NCBI GenBank assembly: GCA_018268035.1
Contig: JAFDXI010000124.1
Location: 1 to 64,000, forward strand
Direction of reading: 5' to 3'
Length of the DNA: 64,000 nt
DNA from: Bacteroidota bacterium
GTDB lineage: Bacteria; Bacteroidota; Bacteroidia; Chitinophagales; Chitinophagaceae
The notes under the pieces were generated by a model, which made no database searches, was not told the origin of the DNA, and saw only the letters and a list, made by a program, of their open reading frames with translations. The position numbers and the translations under genes were made by a program. Shown piece after piece: positions 31,769 through 40,663 of this stretch. The stretch's first letter is position 1; every line of letters starts with the position of its first letter.

Positions 31769-31869
31769 AGGATTATGTTTTGTGCAAAGTAAATAAACTG
31801 TTGTAAACTGTCATGATTATTCAAACGTAATTTGATGAAAGCTATTCCTGTTTACATTTGCAAATAGTT

Positions 31870-33717
31870 ATGAGCAAAAGCAGCAATGACAAAAAGCATT
31901 TTGATATTCCGGTGCTCAAGCGTGTTTTTACTTTCGTAAGGCCTTATCGCTGGCGGTTTATAACCAGTATTGTACTTGCTATAACACTTTCGTTTTTTAC
32001 TCCTGTACGGCCTTTCCTTATTCAACTGACTGTGGATAAAGCAACCGGCAAAAATGTACATCCCCCATGGTTTTTAGACTTATTATTCTCACATGCAGAT
32101 CTAAGCAGTGCCTGGCAATTTGTAATTAATGTAACCATTTTTCAGATCGTGTTTATTTTTATTGAAACTGCTGTTCGCTTTTATTTTAGTTTTCTTACTG
32201 CATGGTTAGGGCAGGCAGTTGTGCGTGATATGCGTACAGCCGTGTATAAAAAAATTCTTGGCCTTAACCTTAAACAATTTGATACAACACCTATAGGAAC
32301 TTTAACCACAAGAACTATTAATGATATTGAAAGTATCAATGATATTTTTTCAGATGGTTTAATCCCCATTCTTGCAGACATGCTATCTATTATCATTGTG
32401 CTGATAACGATGTTTGTTACTGACTGGAGGCTAACGTTGATCGCATTGGTGCCGTTCCCTATTATGTTGATAGCCACTTATTATTTCAAAGAAAGTGTCA
32501 ACAAAAGTTTTATCCAGGTGAGAAATGCTGTGGCAGCATTGAATGCTTTTGTCCAGGAAAGAATTACAGGCATGCAGATAGTCCAGGCTTTTGTAGCAGA
32601 AGACAGGGAGTTTGAAAATTTTAAAAAGATTAACCGGAAATATCGTAATGCCAATATCAGGTCCATCTTTGCCTATTCTATCTTTTTCCCGATTGTTGAA
32701 ATTGTATTAGCTGTTTCTACCGGTTTACTGGTGTGGTATCTTGCAGGCAAAGCTGCATCCAATCCAATAAAAAATGAAAATCTTGCAGGTGTGTTGGTAG
32801 CTTTTATTCTTTACCTGAACCAGATTTTCAGGCCTCTCCGGGTGATTGCTGATAAATTTAATGTGATACAGATGGGAGTGATTGCCGCAGGTAGAGTGTT
32901 TAAGGTAATGGATAATCCCGATTCAATACCGCCTTCATCTCCGGATGTTTTATCACCGGTTGACAGACTCAATGGCAAGGTGGAGTTTGACAAAGTGTGG
33001 TTTGCTTATAATGAAGAAAATTATGTTTTAAAAAATATTTCTTTTAAAGTAGAACCAGGGGAAACAGTTGCGATTGTAGGACATACAGGGAGTGGCAAAA
33101 CATCCATCATTAGTTTACTAAGCAGGTTGTATCATATAAAAAGGGGTTCAATAAAACTGGATGATGTAAATATTGAGCAATACAACCTTGATGCATTGAG
33201 GAGTAATATTGCTGTTGTATTGCAGGATGTATTTTTGTTTTCAGGTTCTGTGATGGATAATATTACATTACACAATAGTGATATTAAAAGAGATGATGTT
33301 GTTGAAGCAGCAAAGCTGATTGGTGTGCATGATTTCATTATGCGGCTGCCGGAAAATTATGATTTCAACGTGATGGAGAGGGGAAACACTTTAAGCCTTG
33401 GACAAAGACAATTGCTTTCATTTATTCGTGCTATACTTTCCAATCCCGCAGTATTGATACTTGATGAAGCTACTTCATCCATTGATTCAGAAAGTGAACA
33501 GTTGATACAAAAAGCTATTGATACTATTATAACAGGGAGAACAGCAATTGTTATTGCACATCGCCTTTCTACTATTCGTAAAGCTGATAAAATAATTGTT
33601 TTGGATAAAGGTGAGATTAAAGAATCCGGGACGCATGATGAGTTACTTGCACTCAATGGTTATTATGCCAAACTGCATAATATGCAATTTGAAAAAAGCA
33701 GGACTGTTGTAGAATGA
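31870..33717 (+). CDS. MsbA-like ABC exporter (fused permease and ATPase)
   Basis: 615-residue half-transporter: six membrane segments (residues ~25-320), then an ATPase domain. Walker A is GHTGSGKTS, the signature is LSLGQRQL (variant of LSGGQ), Walker B is AVLILDEATSSID, and the H-loop is AHRLSTIRKA. It functions as a dimer that exports lipids, lipid-linked sugars or drugs. The start is ATG 31870 (MSKSSNDKKHF); a frame from TTG 31858 would add four residues only. It is monocistronic and convergent with rimM. The substrate is not known. Confidence 0.93.
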   Translation: MSKSSNDKKHFDIPVLKRVFTFVRPYRWRFITSIVLAITLSFFTPVRPFLIQLTVDKATGKNVHPPWFLDLLFSHADLSSAWQFVINVTIFQIVFIFIETAVRFYFSFLTAWLGQAVVRDMRTAVYKKILGLNLKQFDTTPIGTLTTRTINDIESINDIFSDGLIPILADMLSIIIVLITMFVTDWRLTLIALVPFPIMLIATYYFKESVNKSFIQVRNAVAALNAFVQERITGMQIVQAFVAEDREFENFKKINRKYRNANIRSIFAYSIFFPIVEIVLAVSTGLLVWYLAGKAASNPIKNENLAGVLVAFILYLNQIFRPLRVIADKFNVIQMGVIAAGRVFKVMDNPDSIPPSSPDVLSPVDRLNGKVEFDKVWFAYNEENYVLKNISFKVEPGETVAIVGHTGSGKTSIISLLSRLYHIKRGSIKLDDVNIEQYNLDALRSNIAVVLQDVFLFSGSVMDNITLHNSDIKRDDVVEAAKLIGVHDFIMRLPENYDFNVMERGNTLSLGQRQLLSFIRAILSNPAVLILDEATSSIDSESEQLIQKAIDTIITGRTAIVIAHRLSTIRKADKIIVLDKGEIKESGTHDELLALNGYYAKLHNMQFEKSRTVVE

Positions 33718-33782
33718 AGCTATGAATGTATTCATGTAGAAACTGTTTTTATTCAAAAAAGGAATCTAAAATTCGTTTAGTT

Positions 33783-34298
33783 TCAAAGGTAAATTTCAAG
33801 CAATCCATCCGGTAATACAACATGAACTTCTTTTTTCTTCCTGTCAATTTTTTTTAATGTTGATTCATTAATAGGTATTAAAACTTCTTTATTGTTGATG
33901 ATTAGTTGTAATAATATTTGCTGAGGTTGTTCTATGACTGCTTCTATTACACCTAATTTTTCAGAATAATTAAAAACAATAAAGCCTGTAAGATTAACGG
34001 GTGCATCTTTACTTACCAGTTTTTCAAAATCCTGTTTTGTTATCCATATTTTTTTCTGCAATAACTTTGACGCTGCTTCTTTTGTATCAATGCCTTCAAG
34101 TTTTATAATGGACTCTTCAATATTTTTTACAATTGTGTTTTCATGAAAATAGGGTAGTTGTTCATCCCGTTTTACTTCAATGAAAATTGCAGTTACATTT
34201 TTAAAATCAGTTTTTTTCCCAAGCGCATGTTTTATAACAAGCCCGCCATTTACTCCATGGGTTGCAACTATTTTTCCTATATGGATATACGAGCTCAA
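33783..34298 (-). CDS. rimM: Ribosome maturation factor RimM
   Basis: Binds S19 in the 30S head and helps 16S rRNA processing. It starts with YIHIGKIVATHGVNGGLVIKH, the RimM N-domain signature, and ends with a PRC-barrel domain (FIVFNYSEKLGVIEAVIEQPQQILLQLIINNKEVLIPI). 171 residues, normal. In many genomes it sits in an rpsP-rimM-trmD-rplS operon. Here rimM stands alone, and rplS is 25 kb away at 59 kb, so the operon is dispersed. Confidence 0.94.
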   Translation of the reverse strand: MSSYIHIGKIVATHGVNGGLVIKHALGKKTDFKNVTAIFIEVKRDEQLPYFHENTIVKNIEESIIKLEGIDTKEAASKLLQKKIWITKQDFEKLVSKDAPVNLTGFIVFNYSEKLGVIEAVIEQPQQILLQLIINNKEVLIPINESTLKKIDRKKKEVHVVLPDGLLEIYL

Positions 34299-34536
34299 TT
34301 TTTTTTAAAACTTTTTTGTAAAAAATGTTTTCAGTATTGAATAATCCATTTTATTTATTTCAAAATGGATGTTGCGAAACTATCTTTTTAATAGTTTATT
34401 TTATCCATCCCCTGTTAGTAGAAAATTTAATTAAACGGCAAAATACATACTTATGTAATTTTTGTATGTAAAATGTTTTATGGCATGATAATTATGATTA
34501 TTCGTAAAATTTATTTTCTCAAGTGTAAAAAGAAAA

Positions 34537-34544
34537 TACATTTG
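34537..34544 (+). promoter_or_regulatory. -7 element (TACATTTG) of the HU gene
   Basis: Exact TAnnTTTG match, 35 bases before the HU ATG. The region 18-20 bases upstream is T-rich. Confidence 0.5.
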
Positions 34545-34579
34545 TCGCCCGTTATATTAATTTTAAAATACAATTTATT

Positions 34580-34849
34580 ATGAACAAAGGTGAATTAGTA
34601 GCAAAAATTGCTGAAGATGCCGACCTGAGCAAAGCACAGGCAAATAGTGCCCTTGATGCATTTATCGGGGCTGTAACAAAATCATTAAAATCCGGGGATA
34701 AAGTGACATTAGTAGGGTTTGGTACTTTTTCAGTTTCTAAGCGTAGCGCCCGCACAGGCCGCAACCCGCAAACTGGTGCAGCAATAAAAATAAAAGCAAA
34801 AAAAGTTGCACGTTTTAAGGCAGGTAAAGAACTTTCTGCAAAATTATAA
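34580..34849 (+). CDS. HU-family DNA-binding protein
   Basis: 89-residue nucleoid protein, normal HU length. It begins [22 protein letters not shown], and the beta-arm tip holds the HU signature [24 protein letters not shown], with the DNA-intercalating Pro in RNPQTG. It ends in basic residues ([12 protein letters not shown]). It acts as a homodimer that bends DNA. A ribosomal bTHX gene follows 86 bases downstream on the same strand; co-transcription is possible through a hairpin at 34871-34893. Confidence 0.95.
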   Translation: MNKGELVAKIAEDADLSKAQANSALDAFIGAVTKSLKSGDKVTLVGFGTFSVSKRSARTGRNPQTGAAIKIKAKKVARFKAGKELSAKL

Positions 34850-34935
34850 TTATCGAAAAATAGTTTTGGCGGTTTATTGGTTAGATAAACCGTCATAAGT
34901 TTATAACTTACATTAAAATTTTATTTACAATAGTT

Positions 34936-35055
34936 ATGGGAAGAGGAGATAAAAAAACAAAGAGGGGAAAAATATCTAAAGGCTCATTTGGTAAAAGCAG
35001 GCCTGCAAGACCGGCAAAAAAGAAAGCAGAAAAAACTGCTGAACACAAAGCCTGA
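34936..35055 (+). CDS. 30S ribosomal protein bTHX
   Basis: A 39-residue very basic protein: MGRGDKKTKRGKISKGSFGK, followed by SRPARPAKKKAE. This matches the bTHX (THX, TIGR04560-type) family that packs in the 30S subunit head of Thermus, Bacteroidota and chloroplasts. It is too short for ordinary ORF callers. It follows HU on the plus strand and converges on pdxH. The N-terminal MGRGDKKTKRGKI is diagnostic. Confidence 0.92.
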   Translation: MGRGDKKTKRGKISKGSFGKSRPARPAKKKAEKTAEHKA

Positions 35056-35061
35056 TAAAAT

Positions 35062-35088
35062 ATTGGCGTAATAATTTATGGCGCCAAT
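35062..35088. terminator. Hairpin between convergent bTHX and pdxH
   Basis: ATTGGCG (35062-35068) pairs with CGCCAAT (35082-35088), with a 13-base loop. The T-tract is weak, and it overlaps the pdxH stop codon, so it may act as a bidirectional terminator. Confidence 0.4.
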
Positions 35089-35717
35089 CTTTCGGCCTTC
35101 CAACTCCCTTGTAGGATTTTGGTATATTGGATGCGATCGTGTAAACGGTTTGAGCGACCCTGCCAGAATTCTATTTTATGAGGCATAACCCGGTATCCGC
35201 CCCAATGCGGAGGCCGGGGAATGCTGTTTTGAAATTCTTTTTCAAAATGTTTTGCATTTGTTTCCAACACATCTCTGTTTTCAATAACAGTGCTTTGTGG
35301 TGATGACCACGCGCCAATGCGGCTGCCTTCAGGCCTTGAGTTAAAATAGGCATCACTTTCTGCTGTGGATACTTTTTCCACCACGCCTTCAATTCTTACC
35401 TGTCTTTCAATTTCTTTCCAGAAAAAAACTAAAGCAGCATGTGGGTTTTCATCCAGTTCCCTGCCTTTGTGGCTTTGATAGTTGGTGTAAAAAACAAATC
35501 CTTTTTCATCATAATCTTTTAATAAAACTATTCTTGCAGAAGGCCTGCCATCGTGTGTGGCGGTTGCCAGCGTCATCGCATTTACTTCCATCACTTCACT
35601 TTGTATAGCATGCTGCCACCAACGTGCAAACTGTTCAAAAGGATTTGATGCAATATCATGTTCATCTAATTGACTTAAACAATAATCTTTTCTTATATCT
35701 GCTATGCTCTTGTTCAC
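35076..35717 (-). CDS. pdxH: Pyridoxamine 5'-phosphate oxidase
   Basis: FMN-dependent oxidase that makes pyridoxal 5'-phosphate from PNP or PMP. Motifs: NPFEQFARWWQHAI, AMTLATATHDGRPSARIVLLKDYDEKGFVFYTNYQSHKGRELDENPHAALVFFW, and SRIGAWSSPQS. The C-terminus ends FWQGRSNRLHDRIQYT...WKAERLAP, the PdxH dimerisation signature. 213 residues, normal length. It is transcribed towards bTHX, and pyrH lies 75 bases upstream on the same strand. Confidence 0.95.
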   Translation of the reverse strand: MNKSIADIRKDYCLSQLDEHDIASNPFEQFARWWQHAIQSEVMEVNAMTLATATHDGRPSARIVLLKDYDEKGFVFYTNYQSHKGRELDENPHAALVFFWKEIERQVRIEGVVEKVSTAESDAYFNSRPEGSRIGAWSSPQSTVIENRDVLETNAKHFEKEFQNSIPRPPHWGGYRVMPHKIEFWQGRSNRLHDRIQYTKILQGSWKAERLAP

Positions 35718-35792
35718 AATATTATCCCTATTGAATTGTTAGATTAATTATTACTGAAAGATTTATTGTCAATTATAAAATTATACAATCAT

Positions 35793-36512
35793 TTAGCTCA
35801 CCAGTGTGCCTACCTTTTCACCTTCAATCACTTTTAAAAGATTGCCGGGTTTGTTCATATCAAATACAATGATAGGTAAATGATTTTCCATGCAAAGCGT
35901 GAAAGCTGTCATATCCATTACTTTCAGGTTTTTTGATATACATTCCTGATAAGAGATTTGGTCGTATTTAACAGCAGAAGAATCTTTTTCAGGATCTGCA
36001 GAATAAATTCCATCAACACGGGTTCCTTTTAAAATCACATTTGCTTTTATTTCCAATGCCCTTAACGAGCCGGCAGTGTCAGTTGTAAAATATGGGTTGC
36101 CTGTGCCCGCAGCAAAGATTACCACACGACCTTTTTCAAGATGTCTCATCGCCCTTCTGCGGATATAAGGTTCAGCGACCTGTTCCATTTTGATGGCGCT
36201 GAGTAAACGTGTATCAACACCTATACGTTCCAGCATTGCCTGCATAGCCATACCATTGATACTGGTTGCAAGCATACCCATATAATCACCATGTGCCCTT
36301 TCAATACCGGTTTCTGTTTCATTCGCACCTCGATAAATATTACCACCACCAATCACTAATGCTACCTGCACACCTGATTGAGTAATGCTTTTAATATCAT
36401 TTGCGTATTGCTCGATAATATTTGGATTAAACGGTTCGAAACCGTCCACACCTTTACCCATTAATGATTCGCCTGAAAGTTTTAATACAACCCGATTATA
36501 TTTTGTTAGCAT
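35793..36512 (-). CDS. pyrH: UMP kinase
   Basis: Phosphorylates UMP to UDP in pyrimidine nucleotide synthesis (hexamer, amino-acid kinase fold). Motifs: [17 protein letters not shown] at the start, [33 protein letters not shown], and [17 protein letters not shown]. The start at 36512 ([17 protein letters not shown]) is chosen; the longer frame from 36587 adds 25 residues (rich in S/K/N) unlike any PyrH. 239 residues. No tsf/frr neighbours, unlike in many bacteria. Confidence 0.95.
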   Translation of the reverse strand: MLTKYNRVVLKLSGESLMGKGVDGFEPFNPNIIEQYANDIKSITQSGVQVALVIGGGNIYRGANETETGIERAHGDYMGMLATSINGMAMQAMLERIGVDTRLLSAIKMEQVAEPYIRRRAMRHLEKGRVVIFAAGTGNPYFTTDTAGSLRALEIKANVILKGTRVDGIYSADPEKDSSAVKYDQISYQECISKNLKVMDMTAFTLCMENHLPIIVFDMNKPGNLLKVIEGEKVGTLVS

Positions 36513-36578
36513 GGAAGTTTGATTTTTATTTGATTGACGGCTGCAAATTAAAAGAAAAGACAAACGCCAAAATGAAAA

Positions 36579-36610
36579 TTTAATCAACAGTGTTGCTTTT
36601 TTTGCATTTG
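36579..36610 (+). promoter_or_regulatory. Promoter-like TTTA-N20-TGCATTTG
   Basis: One mismatch to each consensus element, but the spacer is exactly 20 bases (36579-36582 and 36603-36610). It points toward the micro-ORF at 36628, which would have a leader of about a dozen bases, like the thiolase and purA genes. Confidence 0.4.
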
Positions 36611-36627
36611 TCCACCTAAAAAGATTT

Positions 36628-36762
36628 ATGGATTCATCATTGTATTATAACAATTATCTGCAACACAATGAAATTCTTGACAGCCATTCTCCTGAATGCA
36701 TTAAAGAAGGCAACCAGCCTTTATATGATGAAATGATTAAACATTTGAGCTTTCATAATTGA
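36628..36762 (+). CDS. Possible small protein (44 aa), unknown
   Basis: Not recognised. The reading frame [20 protein letters not shown], then [20 protein letters not shown], ending SFHN, is acidic and polar. It lacks a signal peptide or membrane span. Support comes from the promoter-like sequence just upstream and from the absence of any other gene in the pyrH/ndk gap. Against it, 44 codons can occur by chance. The frame would be confirmed by conservation in related genomes. Confidence 0.4.
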   Translation: MDSSLYYNNYLQHNEILDSHSPECIKEGNQPLYDEMIKHLSFHN

Positions 36763-37020
36763 ATTCTATAACAGTGTATAAATTACGGATTGTGAGAGGT
36801 GAGCAACGTTTGATTTTATGCTGAATATTTTAGATGAGATTGGTTAGTGTCTTTTTTCAAAACGCTACCACACATTTTTGATTACATGACCAGACTTAAT
36901 CTGTTGAATTTTTTGCATTGCGGAAATAATTGCTTTCGTTTTTGAAATTATGTTCACTTATTTAATGCATAAAAAATCGGGGAAATGTTTTTTGAAAAAT
37001 AAACTAATGTGGTAGTAGTT

Positions 37021-37089
37021 ATGATGAAGATTTTGAAAGTATTCTTAATCAAAAAAATAATAAAATGGCTCAAAAAAAATTGGGGCTGA
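37021..37089 (+). CDS. Possible cationic micropeptide (22 aa)
   Basis: The frame MMKILKVFLIKKIIKWLKKN (then WG) ends with a TGA that lies inside the stem of the terminator at 37082. Residues 9-21 would form a clearly amphipathic helix, with Lys on one face and Ile/Leu/Trp on the other, like membrane-active peptides. The A-rich DNA makes Lys codons common by chance, and no ribosome-binding site is visible, so this is only a candidate. Confidence 0.25.
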   Translation: MMKILKVFLIKKIIKWLKKNWG

Positions 37090-37112
37090 CGAAGAATCGT
37101 CGCCCCTTTTTT
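37082..37112 (+). terminator. Strong orphan intrinsic terminator
   Basis: GGGGC (82-86), one bulged T, GACGA (88-92), loop AGAA, TCGTC (97-101) and GCCCC (102-106), followed by six Ts (all +37000). It is a plus-strand terminator with no conventional plus-strand gene before it. On the minus strand the same stem follows ndk's downstream side poorly. Confidence 0.85.
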
Positions 37113-37181
37113 CAACCCTAAACCCTTAAAGCACGAATATACTATAAAAGTTTATTCGTCAAAATATCTTTAGTAAATTTT

Positions 37182-37598
37182 TTAAAATCTTTCTAATTGC
37201 GAAAAGAAAAAATTGCCTTCAATAATTGCATTTTCATCACTGTCACTTCCATGAACTGCATTTTCACCAACTGATGCTGCAAAATCTTTTCTAATAGTGC
37301 CTTGATCAGCTTGTGCAGGATTAGTCGCACCAATAAGTTTTCTGAAATCTGCTACAGCATTTTCTTTTTCAAGAATGGCAGCAACAATTGGCCCGCTACT
37401 CATGAAATCTACTAACTCACCATAAAATGGCCTTTCTTTATGAATAGCATAAAATGCACCTGCCTGTTCTTTAGTTAGTCTTGTCCATTTCATTGCTTTG
37501 ATAGCAAAACCTGCTTTTATCATGCGATCGAGGATAGCTCCGGTGTAACCTTTTCCTGTAGCATCGGGCTTTATCATTGTGAATGTTGTGTTACTCAT
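37182..37598 (-). CDS. ndk: Nucleoside diphosphate kinase
   Basis: Transfers the gamma-phosphate of ATP to nucleoside diphosphates. The active-site His is in [13 protein letters not shown], the family signature. The start is [15 protein letters not shown], and [21 protein letters not shown] is also typical. The ATG at 37598 ([13 protein letters not shown]) is chosen over 37619, which adds seven residues. 138 residues, normal. A minus-strand TAGTTTTG (37617-37624) is a likely -7 element. It diverges from the nrnA-like gene. Confidence 0.95.
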   Translation of the reverse strand: MSNTTFTMIKPDATGKGYTGAILDRMIKAGFAIKAMKWTRLTKEQAGAFYAIHKERPFYGELVDFMSSGPIVAAILEKENAVADFRKLIGATNPAQADQGTIRKDFAASVGENAVHGSDSDENAIIEGNFFFSQLERF

Positions 37599-37685
37599 AT
37601 TTTTTAAAATTGGACGCAAAACTAAGGTTTAAGCCATGCCAAAAAACTATTAAATTGTTATAGATAATAATAAAAATAAAATTCA

Positions 37686-37717
37686 TTTGACTGTATGCTT
37701 CTAAAGCCGCAATTTTG
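37686..37717 (+). promoter_or_regulatory. Promoter TTTG-N20-CAATTTTG of the nrnA-like gene
   Basis: TTTG (37686-37689) and a one-mismatch -7 element CAATTTTG (37710-37717) with a 20-base spacer. The -7 lies in a small palindrome GCCGCA-ATTT-TGCGGC (37706-37721). This placement makes the ATG at 37695 fall within the promoter, so translation should begin at 37728. Confidence 0.5.
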
Positions 37718-37727
37718 CGGCCTTTCT

Positions 37728-38735
37728 ATGCAACCAGTTTCGCATACATATCCATTAGTAGCATCAAATAGAAATATTGTAATCACTATGCACCAAAAAC
37801 CGGATGGTGATGCAATGGGTGCTTCGCTTGGACTTTTTCATTTCCTGAAAAATCTTGGTAATGATGTTTCAGTTATTTCCCCAACCAACTGGGCCAAATT
37901 TCTAAGCTGGATGCCTGGCTGCAAGGATGTATTGGATTTTGAAATACAACAACAGAAAAGCACGGAATTATTGGAAAAAGCTGATATGCTTTTTTGTCTT
38001 GATTTCAACAGCATGCACCGCACTAAAAAAATGGAAACAATTTTACTTGGAGCCAAATGTGTGAAAGTCTTGATAGACCACCACGAGCAACCTGCTGAAG
38101 AGCATTTTGATTATGGTGTTAGCAACATCAGGAAAAGCTCTACCTGTGAAATGGTGTATGATTATATTGTTGAATCGCCTTATGCTGATAAACTTGATCT
38201 TGATATTGCTGCATGCCTTTATACAGGCATCATGACAGATACAGGTTCATTCAGGTTTGCCATCACTTCGGCACAAACACATAAAGCTGTTGCACACTTC
38301 AAAGAGATGGGACTTGAGCATAGTATTATTCATGAAAAAATATATGACAACTTTTTAGAAAACAGGCTGCGGTTTATAGGAAATGCATTATTAAACAGGC
38401 TTGAAGTTTTTTATGAGTATAATACAGCATTGATGGTGATACCGAAGTGGGATATTACAAAGTATGAAATACAAACTGGCGATACGGAAGGGTTAGTGAA
38501 TTATTTGTTGACTATTGAAGGTATAAAGTTGGGTGCACTACTCATAGACAGAGTGGAGGAAAGGAAATGGAGTTTCAGGAGCAAAGGTGATTTTGACGTA
38601 AATGAAATGGCTCGTAATTTCTTTGAAGGAGGCGGACATAAAAATGCTGCAGGGGGTAGAAGCAATGCAACGATTGATGAAAATGTTACAAAGTTTAAAG
38701 AGGTGATTAAATATTACGAAAATCAATTATCATAA
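37728..38735 (+). CDS. NrnA-like DHH/DHHA1 phosphoesterase
   Basis: Predicted bifunctional oligoribonuclease (nanoRNase) and pAp phosphatase. The DHH-domain motifs are NIVITMHQKPDGDAMGAS, FCLDFN, VLIDHHEQPAEE and YTGIMTDTGSFRFA. The C-terminal DHHA1 domain has VNEMARNFFEGGGHKNAAGG. The start ATG 37728 (MQPVSHTYPLVASNRN) is chosen because the upstream ATG 37695 overlaps the promoter. 335 residues, normal. It acts in the cytoplasm, degrading 2-5-nt RNAs and pAp. An FKBP lipoprotein gene follows 41 bases later. Confidence 0.9.
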   Translation: MQPVSHTYPLVASNRNIVITMHQKPDGDAMGASLGLFHFLKNLGNDVSVISPTNWAKFLSWMPGCKDVLDFEIQQQKSTELLEKADMLFCLDFNSMHRTKKMETILLGAKCVKVLIDHHEQPAEEHFDYGVSNIRKSSTCEMVYDYIVESPYADKLDLDIAACLYTGIMTDTGSFRFAITSAQTHKAVAHFKEMGLEHSIIHEKIYDNFLENRLRFIGNALLNRLEVFYEYNTALMVIPKWDITKYEIQTGDTEGLVNYLLTIEGIKLGALLIDRVEERKWSFRSKGDFDVNEMARNFFEGGGHKNAAGGRSNATIDENVTKFKEVIKYYENQLS

Positions 38736-38776
38736 TTTTTTTATTGCTAAGCAATAAGTATTAAAACAAAAAAACA

Positions 38777-39715
38777 ATGAAAAAATCTATCGTAGTGTTA
38801 CTAGTTATGGGGCTATTCGCATGTAACATGAATTATGAGAAAACCCCTACCGGGTTAGTTTATAAAATTTTTGAGGGTAAGGGTGGTGAAAAGCCCAAAG
38901 CTGGTGAATTTGTAAAATTCAATCTTGAATATTTATTGAAAGACAGAGATTCAGTTTTGCAAAGCACTTTCAATTCTTTGCCGGCATATACCCCGGTTGA
39001 TACCAGCAGAATGGCCAGATATTCATTTATGGAAATTATGCCTATGCTCAGTGTTGGTGACAGTGCTGAAATAAGCATAAGCATTGACTCATTAAAAAGC
39101 AAAGGCATGATTCAGGATTATACACCTATTTTAGTGAAGGGCCAGATCCTGATTACAAGAGTTAAGTTGTTGCAGATTTTTAAAGATGAAAAATCAATGC
39201 TGGCAGATTATGACAGTACTATTGCCGAATTCAGGGGTAAAGAGACAAAAGAAATTGAAGATTATATGGCGAAGAACAACATAAAAGGTATTAAAACCAA
39301 AAATGGAGCTTATGTTGTTATTGATAATCCCGGAGATACTGCATTGAAAGCTGATTCAGGAAAAGTTGCTTCGGTAATGTATCGTGGTTATCTTTTATCA
39401 AACGGTTATGTATTTGATACCAATATGGATACCTCAAAGCATCATACTGACCCTATTTCAATTACTGTTGGTTCAAGAGGTGCAATAGAGGGTTTTAGCG
39501 AATGCCTTCCATATTTTGGGAAAGGTGGAAAGGGTAAATTTCTTATTCCGGCTATGTTAGGTTATGGACAACAAGCCCAGGGTACAGAAATTCCTGCTTT
39601 CTCCAATATTGGTTTTGATATAGAAGTGCTGGATATAAAAGATGCTCCTAAAAGGCCTATGATGCCAATGCTAAAACCAAAACAATTGGTTGATTCAGCA
39701 AAAAAAGGAAAGTAA
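38777..39715 (+). CDS. FKBP-type peptidyl-prolyl isomerase lipoprotein
   Basis: 312-residue lipoprotein (signal ending GLFAC). The last ~100 residues are an FKBP domain: VASVMYRGYLLSNGYVFDTN, ITVGSRGAIEGFSECLPYF, and FLIPAMLGYGQQ with IPAFSNIGFDIEVL. The N-terminal half looks like a second, diverged FKBP-like domain (FVKFNLEYLLKDRDSVLQST). It is likely a periplasmic or surface folding factor. The C-terminal tail is Pro/Met/Lys-rich. It is followed by a clear terminator. Confidence 0.9.
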   Translation: MKKSIVVLLVMGLFACNMNYEKTPTGLVYKIFEGKGGEKPKAGEFVKFNLEYLLKDRDSVLQSTFNSLPAYTPVDTSRMARYSFMEIMPMLSVGDSAEISISIDSLKSKGMIQDYTPILVKGQILITRVKLLQIFKDEKSMLADYDSTIAEFRGKETKEIEDYMAKNNIKGIKTKNGAYVVIDNPGDTALKADSGKVASVMYRGYLLSNGYVFDTNMDTSKHHTDPISITVGSRGAIEGFSECLPYFGKGGKGKFLIPAMLGYGQQAQGTEIPAFSNIGFDIEVLDIKDAPKRPMMPMLKPKQLVDSAKKGK

Positions 39716-39741
39716 AACGCAATAATATAAACTAAAAAAAG

Positions 39742-39780
39742 AGGCTGCCTCAATACTATGAGGCGGCCTTTTTTTATTTT
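39742..39780 (+). terminator. Intrinsic terminator of the FKBP gene
   Basis: 11-bp stem (39742-39752 with 39759-39769, one G-T pair), six-base loop and seven Ts directly after. The T-run continues to about 39780. Confidence 0.88.
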
Positions 39781-39878
39781 TTTGAATAGTGATAATCGGG
39801 TATTGGGCGCAACAATATTGAAATAAAAAAACAGCATTCACAATGGTAATGCTGTTGAATAATTTGAAAACAGGATAT

Positions 39879-40637
39879 CTAAAAAGAAATTACACCTTTT
39901 AATTCTTCAAAGAAAACATCTTTTTTCCTGGCAGAAATAGGAATAGAAGCACCGTCGGTCATAATGATGGAAGCTCCCACACCTTTTACAATTTTTATCA
40001 TGTGTCTCACATTGATAAGATATGATTTATGAACACGGTAAAAACCCTTTTCTGTCAACAATTCTTCGAAATCTTTCAAAGATCGTGAAGCTACATAAGT
40101 TTGATTGCCCGTTAATTTTATTTTGGAATAACTATCCAACGCTTCAATGTACATGATCTTGTTGATGTCAACAATATCATAACCATCAGCAACGTGCACC
40201 ACTATTTTTGAAAAGTTTTCAGGAGAGCTGGTGAAATAATTTTTTACAAGTCCGGTGATTTCACCATACTTACTTTGTTTGCTTCTTACTTTTTCTATGG
40301 CGGCATGAATGTCTGAAGCTTTAAATGGCTTCAGTATGTAATCCATAGCAGCCATCTTTAAGGCACGGACAGCATACTCCTGGTAAGCTGTTACAAATAC
40401 GATTTCGAAATTGATGTTGGAAAGTTTTGGCAGCAGTTCAAATGAAGTGTATGGAGGCAATTGAATATCCATAAATACAACATCTAGCTTTTCACCTTTT
40501 TCAATTTTTTCCTGAGCGTCATCAAGGTTATCTGCAGTCCAAACAACTTCAACATTCTCAGAATCGAGCAGTATCCGCTTTAAAATTTCAATGTTTGAAA
40601 TTTCGTCATCGAGGATTGCGGCTTTTACAGTTTTCAT
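39879..40637 (-). CDS. LytTR-family response regulator
   Basis: 252 residues. The receiver has the acidic pair DDE, phospho-acceptor D57 in VVFMDIQLPP, and Lys in MDYILKPF. The LytTR DNA-binding domain is at the C-terminus (IMYIEALDSYSKIKLTG and RVHKSYLINVRHM). It lies 26 bases after its partner kinase gene on the same strand and is probably co-transcribed. It is a second system of the type seen at 159-1932. Confidence 0.95.
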   Translation of the reverse strand: MKTVKAAILDDEISNIEILKRILLDSENVEVVWTADNLDDAQEKIEKGEKLDVVFMDIQLPPYTSFELLPKLSNINFEIVFVTAYQEYAVRALKMAAMDYILKPFKASDIHAAIEKVRSKQSKYGEITGLVKNYFTSSPENFSKIVVHVADGYDIVDINKIMYIEALDSYSKIKLTGNQTYVASRSLKDFEELLTEKGFYRVHKSYLINVRHMIKIVKGVGASIIMTDGASIPISARKKDVFFEELKGVISF

Positions 40638-40663
40638 AATATTAGAATTTCTACAAAAATGAA

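Larger units (their letters stand above)
36865..37112 (+). ncRNA. Candidate non-coding RNA ending in a strong terminator
   Basis: No ordinary gene explains the terminator at 37082-37112. Upstream of it, nested inverted repeats can form one long rod: CTACCACA (36865-36872) with TGTGGTAG (37008-37015), ATTTTT (36874-36879) with AAAAAT (36995-37000), a 12-bp interrupted stem (36908-36919 with 36964-36977), and ATAATT (36926-36931) with AATTAT (36946-36951). A rod with internal loops is the layout of 6S RNA, but the DNA is AT-rich and such pairing can be random. It could equally be the 3' part of the transcript from 36628. Confidence 0.3.

Noticed and set aside
33722..33735. Palindrome ATGAAT-GT-ATTCAT after the ABC exporter gene
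   Set aside because: Short AT-rich palindrome without T-tract; expected by chance at this composition.
36513..36587. N-terminal extension of UMP kinase
   Set aside because: Family proteins begin near the KLSGESL motif; the extension is not conserved and polar.
37695..37727. Upstream ATG for the nrnA-like gene
   Set aside because: It falls between the -33 and -7 promoter elements; ATG 37728 fits better.
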